From Lachnospiraceae bacterium (GTDB lineage: Bacteria > Bacillota_A > Clostridia > Lachnospirales > Lachnospiraceae), in contig DMAZ01000244.1 of NCBI GenBank assembly GCA_003446335.1, positions 1-7,304 on the forward strand: DNA of 7,304 nucleotides, given 5' to 3'. The number at the start of each line of letters is the position of its first letter. The first letter of the stretch is position 1. This document shows, in pieces, positions 1 through 6,019 of the stretch. The translations under genes were made by a program, and so were the position numbers. The notes below the pieces were generated by a model, which was given only the letters and a program-made list of their open reading frames with translations, made no database searches and was not told the DNA's origin.

Positions 1-78
1 TACGGTATTACCATGCAGGAGAAGGGTGTCTCGGCCATGGTCTCTGTAAATCTGATCGAGGATAAACTTTCATCATAA
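1..78 (+). CDS. smc: Chromosome segregation protein SMC, C-terminal end (partial)
   Basis: Reading frame 1 is open from the left edge to a TAA at 76-78 and encodes 25 residues, starting YGITMQEKGVS and ending in DKLSS. This resembles the extreme C-terminus of bacterial SMC, after the ATPase head, where a segment of the type YGVTMQE.GVS..VSV is conserved. SMC is the long coiled-coil ATPase that, with ScpA and ScpB, condenses and segregates the chromosome. The position just upstream of ftsY supports the call, since smc-ftsY is a common gene order in Firmicutes. Only the tail is visible, so neither the ATPase motifs nor the hinge can be checked. The gap to ftsY is 21 bases with no visible terminator, so the two genes are probably co-transcribed. 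Confidence 0.82.
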   Translation, partial: YGITMQEKGVSAMVSVNLIEDKLSS

Positions 79-99
79 AAGGCATTAACGGAGGAGAGT

Positions 100-1017
100 A
101 TGGGATTTTTTGACAAGCTGGTAAAAGGTCTCACGAAAACAAGGGATAATGTTTCGACCAATGTGAACCAGGTCTTCTCATCGTACGATAAGATCGATGA
201 CGAATTCTATGAGGATCTTGAAGAAATCATGATCATGTCCGACATGGGCATCCGAACGACAGACGAGATCATTGAGAATCTTAAGAAAAAGGTAAAAGAG
301 CAGCATATAAGAAGTGCTCAGGAGTGCAAAGAGCTGCTGAAAGATACAATAAAGGAACAGATGAGGGTGAACGATTCTGATTTTGCGTTTGAGAATCAGA
401 AAACGGTTCTTCTCATGATCGGAATTAACGGAGTCGGGAAAACGACAACAGTCGGTAAGCTTGCCAATCTCTATCGGACGATGGGGAAAAAGGTCCTGAT
501 CGCGGCAGCGGATACTTTCCGTGCGGGCGCAATTGAACAGCTGGTCGTATGGGCGCAGAGGGCTAAGGTCCCGATCATCACCGGACCGGAAGGCGGTGAT
601 CCGGGTGCGGTCGTCTATGATGCTATTCAGTCTGCCAAGGCGAGAGATACGGACATGCTCATTATTGATACGGCAGGACGACTTCACAACAAAAAGAATC
701 TCATGAAAGAGATGAGCAAGATTTATAAGATCCTTGCGAGAGAATATGGCTTTGCTCATATTGAGACCCTTCTTGTTCTGGATGGTACGACCGGTCAGAA
801 TGCGCTTCAGCAGGCAAGGGAATTCGAGGAGACGACCGCGATCACCGGTATTGTCCTGACGAAACTCGATGGCACTGCTAAAGGCGGTGTCGCAATTGCG
901 ATACAGTCTGAACTTGGCTTCCCGGTCAAGTATATTGGCGTAGGGGAAGGAATTGATGACATGCAGAGATTTAATTCAGACGAATTCGTAGACGCACTTT
1001 TTGCGGAAGAGGAATAA
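100..1017 (+). CDS. ftsY: Signal recognition particle receptor FtsY
   Basis: FtsY is the SRP receptor GTPase. It docks the Ffh-ribosome complex at the membrane and hands nascent membrane proteins to SecYEG. The 305-residue protein shows the full SRP-GTPase set: P-loop GINGVGKTT (108-116), DTFRAGA (138-144), DTAGR (190-194), TKLDG (254-258) and GVGEG (about 280-284). Residues 1-90 form the helical N domain and begin with an amphipathic MGFFDKLVKGL, a likely membrane-targeting helix. The long acidic A domain of E. coli FtsY is absent, as is usual in Firmicutes, so the protein is essentially NG only. The P-loop flank and the lack of a C-terminal methionine-rich M domain separate it from Ffh. The start is well supported by a strong GGAGG at 90-94, five bases before the ATG. 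It lies between smc and the MATE gene. Confidence 0.97.
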   Translation: MGFFDKLVKGLTKTRDNVSTNVNQVFSSYDKIDDEFYEDLEEIMIMSDMGIRTTDEIIENLKKKVKEQHIRSAQECKELLKDTIKEQMRVNDSDFAFENQKTVLLMIGINGVGKTTTVGKLANLYRTMGKKVLIAAADTFRAGAIEQLVVWAQRAKVPIITGPEGGDPGAVVYDAIQSAKARDTDMLIIDTAGRLHNKKNLMKEMSKIYKILAREYGFAHIETLLVLDGTTGQNALQQAREFEETTAITGIVLTKLDGTAKGGVAIAIQSELGFPVKYIGVGEGIDDMQRFNSDEFVDALFAEEE

Positions 1018-1029
1018 AGTAGTACATTT

Positions 1030-2385
1030 ATGGAAAACAGACAGGAAAACAAGATGGGTGTAATGCCTGTCAAAAAACTGATCATCACCATGTCGCTTCC
1101 GATGATGGCTTCAATGCTTGTACAGGCACTCTACAACATCGTGGACAGCATATTCGTCGCCCGGCTCAGTGAGGAGGCTCTTACATCTGTAACGCTTGCT
1201 TTTCCTCTTCAGAATATGATGATCGCAGTTGCTTCGGGAACAGGTGTCGGTGTAAACGCGCTGCTCTCCAAGGCTTTGGGGGAGAAGAAATTCGAACGCT
1301 CCGATAAAGCGGCCAATATGGCCATTTTACTGTCGTTCTGCAATTATATTTTATTTCTTCTGATCAGCCTTCTCGTCGCCGGACCTTTTATATACAGTCA
1401 GACGCAGGACCCGGTCGTAGCCGGAGAAGGCATAACGTATTTAAAGATCGTTACCGGTCTTTCTATGGGTCTTATGTGCCAGGTCATGTTCGAGCGCCTG
1501 CTCCAGTCGACCGGTCGGACTGTTTACAGTATGATCAGCCAGATGACCGGTGCGATTATTAACATCATTCTGGATCCGATCATGATTTTCGGCTATTTCG
1601 GAATGCCGGCATTCGGTGTCGCAGGGGCGGCTTATGCGACCGTAATAGGACAGAGTGCAGCCGCGCTTATCGGACTTATTTTGAATATCCGGTATAACAG
1701 TGATATCAGATTTTCTCTGAAATCCGTCATGAGCCCGGACCGGAGGATCATAGGGCACATATATCAGGTAGGTGTTCCGTCCATTTTGATGATGTCGATC
1801 GGATCCCTTATGACGTATCTGATGAACCGCATCCTGATCACCTTCTCCAATACGGCCACGGCTGTTTTTGGCGTTTACTTTAAGCTGCAGAGCTTCTTCT
1901 TTATGCCTGTTTTCGGATTGAATAACGGTCTGATCCCTGTCCTCGCGTATAACTATGGGGCAAGAAAGAAAGACAGAATAGATGAAGCCCTGAAATTCTC
2001 CATGATCCTGGCTGTTTCCATTATGTTGATCGGCACGCTTCTGTTCCATCTGATGCCGGAAAAACTGCTGGAGCTGTTCAATGCGCAGGAAGACATGATA
2101 GAGATCGGTGTGCCTGCTCTCAGAATAATCAGTCTTAACTTCCCGATCGCGGCGACGTGTATCGTGATGGGATCTATTTTTCAGGCTTTCTCAAGAAGCA
2201 TTTATTCGTTGATCGTATCGATCGCCAGACAGATCATCGTTCTGATCCCTGTCGCCTGGCTGCTCTCCAGGACCGGTGTCGTGACGAATGTCTGGTGGGC
2301 GTTTCCGATCGCGGAGATCGTTTCGCTCATTCTGTCCGTCTTTTATTTCAGAAAGCTTTACGGTGAGGTCGTAGGGCCTATGTGA
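1030..2385 (+). CDS. MATE-family multidrug/cation efflux transporter
   Basis: This 451-residue, strongly hydrophobic protein has the size and pattern of a twelve-helix MATE transporter, an inner-membrane antiporter that exports drugs or metabolites using a Na+ or H+ gradient. Typical stretches are NIVDSIFVA (36-44) in the first helix, LLQSTGRT (157-164), NIILDPIMIFG (178-188) and GLNNGLIPVLAYNYGAR (296-312). The last two are the hallmark segments in the N- and C-lobes. The gene starts 12 bases after ftsY, so it is probably co-transcribed. No good SD precedes the ATG at 1030. A second ATG at 1054 (codon 9) has AGGAAA at 1043-1048 seven bases or so upstream and is a real alternative start. I keep 1030 because an N-terminal stretch before MGVMPV is common in relatives as I remember them. 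The substrate cannot be told from sequence. Confidence 0.93.
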   Translation: MENRQENKMGVMPVKKLIITMSLPMMASMLVQALYNIVDSIFVARLSEEALTSVTLAFPLQNMMIAVASGTGVGVNALLSKALGEKKFERSDKAANMAILLSFCNYILFLLISLLVAGPFIYSQTQDPVVAGEGITYLKIVTGLSMGLMCQVMFERLLQSTGRTVYSMISQMTGAIINIILDPIMIFGYFGMPAFGVAGAAYATVIGQSAAALIGLILNIRYNSDIRFSLKSVMSPDRRIIGHIYQVGVPSILMMSIGSLMTYLMNRILITFSNTATAVFGVYFKLQSFFFMPVFGLNNGLIPVLAYNYGARKKDRIDEALKFSMILAVSIMLIGTLLFHLMPEKLLELFNAQEDMIEIGVPALRIISLNFPIAATCIVMGSIFQAFSRSIYSLIVSIARQIIVLIPVAWLLSRTGVVTNVWWAFPIAEIVSLILSVFYFRKLYGEVVGPM

Positions 2386-2435
2386 GTACGTTTTAATCGT
2401 ATATTTCTCAATAAAACTAAGCTCTGATGAATAAT

Positions 2436-2545
2436 AAAAAACTTCCCGCTTCATTTCGAAGGTCCGGTCGTAATCATAAGATTTCTATCGATTCATGATA
2501 AGACTGTTCGAAAATGAAATATGGGAAGTTTTTGTTTTTCTTTTA
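2436..2545. terminator. Bidirectional terminator-like hairpin between convergent genes
   Basis: This sits in the 166-base gap between the MATE stop (2385) and the metH stop (2552). The outer stem is an 11-bp perfect pairing of 2437-2447 with 2523-2533. An internal loop follows (GC at 2448-2449 against ATAT at 2519-2522). The inner stem pairs 2450-2460 with 2507-2518, perfect except for one bulged A at 2511. The loop is 46 bases (2461-2506). The right flank is T-rich (2529-2545). The left flank is A-rich (2431-2441), which gives a T-tract on the - strand. It can therefore end transcription from both sides. The loop is much longer than usual for an intrinsic terminator. Confidence 0.75.
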
Positions 2546-2551
2546 TTCTAT

Positions 2552-5197
2552 TCAGCCCAGAACAGCTTTTGCTATATCCGCTCCCGATTTTGCGTCTTTG
2601 GAGTAGAAATCCGCACCGATTTTTCTGGCATAATCCTCCGTGAGCACAGCCCCGCCGACCATGATCCTGCAGTTTACGTTGTGATCGCGAAGGAGCCGGA
2701 TCGTCTCCTCCATGGAGCCGAGAGTCGTCGTCATGAGGGCGGAGAGACCCACAAGCCTTACATCCTGCTCAACAGCTGTTTCCAGGATCAGCTGAGGATC
2801 GACGTCTTTGCCGAGGTCTATGACCTCGTAGCCGTAATTCTCGAGAATGACTTTCACGATATTCTTTCCGATATCATGGATATCTCCCTTGACCGTTGCC
2901 AGAATGATTTTCCCTTTGGTATTTGAAACAGTTCCGCTCTCGGCAAGTTTGGTCCGGATCACATCAAAACATTCTTTTGCGACATCTGCCGCCAGGATCA
3001 GCTGCGGCAGAAAGATTTTTCCTTTTTCGAACCGCTCGCCGATAACATCCAATGCCGGAATGAGAATTTCATTTATAATGTTCATGGCCTCAGTTTGGTC
3101 GAGAAGTCCTGCAGTCAGTACCCGTCCTTCTTTTTTCATACCTGTTTCCATCGCTTTCAGAATGCCGGCTCCTTCGGGCGTGGCCAGTCCGGATGCGATG
3201 TTTTCTTCTGCCGGGATCCCTTTCCTGCCGCTCTTTTCGGCGAGCGTGTGCCGTTCGGGTATGTCTCCGTCGGAATCCGGAACGACTGCTGCAAGAGTAT
3301 TCTTCAGAAAGGCATTTCTTGCCTCAGCCAGTGCCTTACAGCTTTCGCAAGTGCAGTCTGTGGGGTGACCTGCGGGAGCGGACAGTATGGAAGAATAGGT
3401 CTGTTTCAGAGAGCTGAGCTCTGTCTGGGATGTCCTCAACGCTTCCTTCGTTCTCTTCAAAGTCTGCGTTTCCGGCTCATGTTCCTGAGAATAGGCAATG
3501 TAATCAAGAGAATTGACATCTTTTCCCGACAGGACCTTGTATGCTTTGAATGCCCACATCATCGACGGGAGATTGGGATTCATGATCGGAAGATCAAGTC
3601 CGGCATTCAGTGCCATTGTGAGGAAGGACGTGTTGATCGTGAGTCGGTTCGGGAGACCGAACGAGATGTTCGACACACCGAGGACCGTCGATAGTCCGAG
3701 CTCTGTCTTCACGCGGTGCACAGCCTTCAATGTTTCCGCTGCGGCAGCCTGTTCTGCCGAGACGGTGAGAACGAGACAGTCTATAAAGATATTCTCCTTC
3801 TTTATTCCGTAGGAGAGAGCTTTGTTCATGATTTTTTCCGCGATCCTGAATCGTCCTTCTGCTGTTTTGGGTATGCCGTTCTCATCCAGAGTGAGACCGA
3901 CAACAGAAGCACCGTATCTGGCTATGAGCGGAAGGATCCGGTCCATTACGGCTTCTTCACCGTTCACCGAATTGACGATCGGCTTACCGTTATAGACACG
4001 AAGAGCAGCTTCAAGAACTTCAGGTTTGGTCGAATCGATCTGCAGCGGCACATCGATGACGGACTGGATCGCCATGATCGTTTTGACCATCATTTCCTTT
4101 TCATCTATGCCGGGCGCTCCCACGTTGACATCTAGTATATCGGCTCCTGCTTCGACCTGCTCAATGGCCTGACCGAGAATGTAATCCATGTCTCCCTCTG
4201 TAAGAGCCTGTTTAAAGCGCTTTTTACCGGTCGGGTTGATACGCTCGCCGATTACGCGCGGTTCATTGATGACTATGGTCTTAAGAGGCGTACATACAGC
4301 AGGTGTGTCAATGTGCTCCGGATTCCTGCCGCAGTCTGTATGATCGGCATGAAGCATTTCGGCCAGTTTCCGTATATATTCCGGATTTGTTCCGCAGCAT
4401 CCTCCAAGAATACGGACTCCGCAGGGAAGCATCTGCTTTGTGACTTCCGCAAATTCATCCGGAAGAACATTGTAGGTATTGGTCACCGGATCCGGCAGCC
4501 CCGCATTTGGTTTCACAATGATCGGAATCGTTGTCCAACGCGAAATCTCCCGCACGATCGGAATAAGATCCCTGGGTCCGAGAGAACAGTTGACGCCGAG
4601 CGCGTCGACACCGAGTCCTTCCATTGTAAGGCACATTGAAGAGACGGAACATCCTGTGAAAGTGCGCATGTTCTCTTCAAAGGTCATGGTGACAAATACC
4701 GGCATGGCGGAGTTTTCCTTTGCTGCCAGAACGGCAGCTTTCGCCTCATAGAGATCGGTCATGGTCTCTATGACTATCAGATCGGCTCCGGCATCCCGCC
4801 CGGATTCCACCATTTCCCGGAAGATATCGTAGGCATCTTCGAAGGAGAGCGAACCGGTCGGCCAGAGAAGCTGACCGATGGGTCCGATGTCAAGTGCAAC
4901 GAGAGTGTCCGTGCCCTCTGCGGCTTCTCTTGCGTTTCCGATTGCAGAACGAATAAGCTCATCCACAGAGAAACCGGAGTCGGCCATCTTAAAGCGGTTG
5001 GCTCCGAATGTATTTGCATAAACGATCTGAGAGCCGGCACTGATATATTGGCGGTGTATGTCAATGATCCATTCAGGCTTCAGAATGTTGAGCGTCTCGG
5101 GAATCGTTCCGAGAGCCATGCCTTTTTGCTGAAGCATGGTGCCCATGCCGCCATCGAGGATCGTATAACGATTTTCCAATAATTCTTTTACAGTCAT
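2552..5197 (-). CDS. metH: Cobalamin-dependent methionine synthase without activation domain
   Basis: MetH transfers a methyl group from 5-methyl-tetrahydrofolate through cob(I)alamin to homocysteine, giving methionine. The 881 residues hold three modules. The homocysteine domain (about 1-300) has DGGMGTMLQQ (15-24) and zinc ligands C204 (GVNCS) and C267/C268 (GGCCGT). The pterin domain (about 313-560) has GERINPTGKK (317-326), DVNVG (356-360), DSTKPE (388-393) and NSVNGEE (409-415). The B12 part has a cap helix region (about 672-750, KGKIFLPQ) and a cobalamin domain with DxHxxG at D772/H774/G777, where H774 is the lower cobalt ligand, plus GGA at 848-850. The C-terminal AdoMet reactivation domain of E. 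coli MetH is missing; the gene just upstream supplies it. An extended linker (about 565-670) contains CTCESC (615-620). The ATG is preceded by an SD-like AGGCAGGG (5205-5212), seven bases away. Confidence 0.97.
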   Translation of the reverse strand: MTVKELLENRYTILDGGMGTMLQQKGMALGTIPETLNILKPEWIIDIHRQYISAGSQIVYANTFGANRFKMADSGFSVDELIRSAIGNAREAAEGTDTLVALDIGPIGQLLWPTGSLSFEDAYDIFREMVESGRDAGADLIVIETMTDLYEAKAAVLAAKENSAMPVFVTMTFEENMRTFTGCSVSSMCLTMEGLGVDALGVNCSLGPRDLIPIVREISRWTTIPIIVKPNAGLPDPVTNTYNVLPDEFAEVTKQMLPCGVRILGGCCGTNPEYIRKLAEMLHADHTDCGRNPEHIDTPAVCTPLKTIVINEPRVIGERINPTGKKRFKQALTEGDMDYILGQAIEQVEAGADILDVNVGAPGIDEKEMMVKTIMAIQSVIDVPLQIDSTKPEVLEAALRVYNGKPIVNSVNGEEAVMDRILPLIARYGASVVGLTLDENGIPKTAEGRFRIAEKIMNKALSYGIKKENIFIDCLVLTVSAEQAAAAETLKAVHRVKTELGLSTVLGVSNISFGLPNRLTINTSFLTMALNAGLDLPIMNPNLPSMMWAFKAYKVLSGKDVNSLDYIAYSQEHEPETQTLKRTKEALRTSQTELSSLKQTYSSILSAPAGHPTDCTCESCKALAEARNAFLKNTLAAVVPDSDGDIPERHTLAEKSGRKGIPAEENIASGLATPEGAGILKAMETGMKKEGRVLTAGLLDQTEAMNIINEILIPALDVIGERFEKGKIFLPQLILAADVAKECFDVIRTKLAESGTVSNTKGKIILATVKGDIHDIGKNIVKVILENYGYEVIDLGKDVDPQLILETAVEQDVRLVGLSALMTTTLGSMEETIRLLRDHNVNCRIMVGGAVLTEDYARKIGADFYSKDAKSGADIAKAVLG

Positions 5198-5248
5198 ATA
5201 GAATCCCTGCCTTTCGATTTCTCACTGACTTGAACTACCCACATGCAG

Positions 5249-5920
5249 TCATGCCTGACAGCTGGTCCCGGATCTTCTGAAACTGCAGCTGTCGCGAAGC
5301 GTACAGATTGCACATGTTTTGCGTTCCCCGGGCCCGATTTTCTCTCCAAGCCCTATCACACAGGTGACAGATTTCGAGGGGGTCAGCATAAGTGCTGGAC
5401 TCACGCATACCCCGATTCTTTTTGGCGCATCCAGGATATCCAGAAATGTTCCCTGATATTTCAGAGGAAAATCTCCGTAACCGAGCCCGAACCTCCAGGT
5501 ATGCTGCATGCCCGGAAAAGACCGGAGGATTTCGGACTCCGCCTTATCACAGACCTGCTCCACTGCAGCTGACGCGAGAGCATCGATCATCATTGCCTCC
5601 GCCATTCCGGTCAGCTGTCTTCGGCGGATCAGCCTGTCGACACGTTCGGAAAGTGTCGCGCAAAGGAGAATGATCTGTGTACATCCCGAGAGATGCGCTT
5701 TTATGGACTTACCTTCCAGACAGAAGGAGGATCCGGGAATCTGTCCGTTTTCAAGCGGAAAAACGCGATAAATATACCTGCAGTCCAGTTCCTTTATCAG
5801 ATCCGTCTCACATCTGTCGAGGAGAACTGATGAGACAGCATCCGGGTCGGACTTATAGCCAAGATAGCGCAGCGCTTCGCTTTTATTAATTTCAGTGAGA
5901 GTAATTTTTCCGATATTCAT
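5249..5920 (-). CDS. Methionine synthase activation-domain protein (stand-alone MetH reactivation subunit)
   Basis: This 223-residue protein matches the B12-dependent methionine synthase activation domain, which binds AdoMet and remethylates cob(II)alamin after accidental oxidation of MetH. The key segment is RFGLGYGDFP (143-152), corresponding to the RxxxGY AdoMet-binding signature, with a PSKSVTCVIGLG stretch at 181-192. The C-terminus is cysteine-rich: C203, C206, C212 and C221 (CxxC-x5-C-x8-C), which could hold a metal or iron-sulfur cluster. That role is inference. The gene lies 51 bases upstream of metH on the same strand, and the pair restores the four modules of full-length MetH. A stand-alone activation protein working with a short MetH is known from Thermotoga maritima. 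No SD precedes the ATG, and the predicted promoter leaves a very short leader. No downstream ATG would keep the domain intact, so I accept the start at 5920. Confidence 0.9.
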   Translation of the reverse strand: MNIGKITLTEINKSEALRYLGYKSDPDAVSSVLLDRCETDLIKELDCRYIYRVFPLENGQIPGSSFCLEGKSIKAHLSGCTQIILLCATLSERVDRLIRRRQLTGMAEAMMIDALASAAVEQVCDKAESEILRSFPGMQHTWRFGLGYGDFPLKYQGTFLDILDAPKRIGVCVSPALMLTPSKSVTCVIGLGEKIGPGERKTCAICTLRDSCSFRRSGTSCQA

Positions 5921-5932
5921 AATGGTTATGAT

Positions 5933-5963
5933 ACTATAACATCGAATTAAAAACCATAGTCAA
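5933..5963 (-). promoter_or_regulatory. Predicted sigma-70/SigA-type promoter for the activation protein-metH unit
   Basis: On the - strand TTGACT (5963-5958, five of six to TTGACA) is followed after 19 bases by TATAGT (5938-5933, five of six to TATAAT). The spacer is longer than the ideal 17 bases. The -35 box begins only two bases past the T-tract of the upstream terminator. A start about seven bases after the -10 box would fall near 5926, leaving only a handful of bases before the ATG at 5920. There is no room for a cobalamin, SAM or T-box leader. Confidence 0.5.
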
Positions 5964-5965
5964 GT

Positions 5966-6010
5966 AAAAAGCCGTCCGATCAAGCAGGAAAAACCTGCCG
6001 TCGAACGGCT
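5966..6010 (-). terminator. Intrinsic terminator of the 2-hydroxyacyl-CoA dehydratase-related gene
   Basis: It starts just past the TAA of the gene (6022-6020). The outer stem pairs AGCCGT (5970-5975) with ACGGCT (6005-6010), and the middle pairs CGA (5977-5979) with TCG (6001-6003). The inner stem pairs GCAGG (5984-5988) with CCTGC (5994-5998) around a five-base loop. Small mismatched internal loops separate the stems. On the - strand the hairpin runs into TTTTT (5970-5966). The + strand side is also T-rich (6010-6021), but no + strand gene approaches it. Confidence 0.75.
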
Positions 6011-6019
6011 TTCTTTTCT

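Noticed and set aside
178..759. 193-codon - strand open frame inside ftsY
   Set aside because: It is antisense to the strongly conserved GTPase domain, with no recognisable motif and no neighbouring genes in that direction.
3095..3694. Overlapping + strand open frames opposite metH
   Set aside because: Several overlapping frames opposite a conserved enzyme, rich in Arg, Ser and Cys as expected for shadows; no support for translation.
5198..5248. Separate promoter or attenuator for metH in the gap after the activation gene
   Set aside because: The 51 bases show no stable hairpin and no paired -35/-10 boxes; only an SD-like AGGCAGGG is visible.
5921..6019. Cobalamin or SAM riboswitch, or T-box, upstream of the methionine synthase unit
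   Set aside because: About half of the 99-base gap is the terminator of the preceding gene, and the rest is too short and lacks the conserved boxes.
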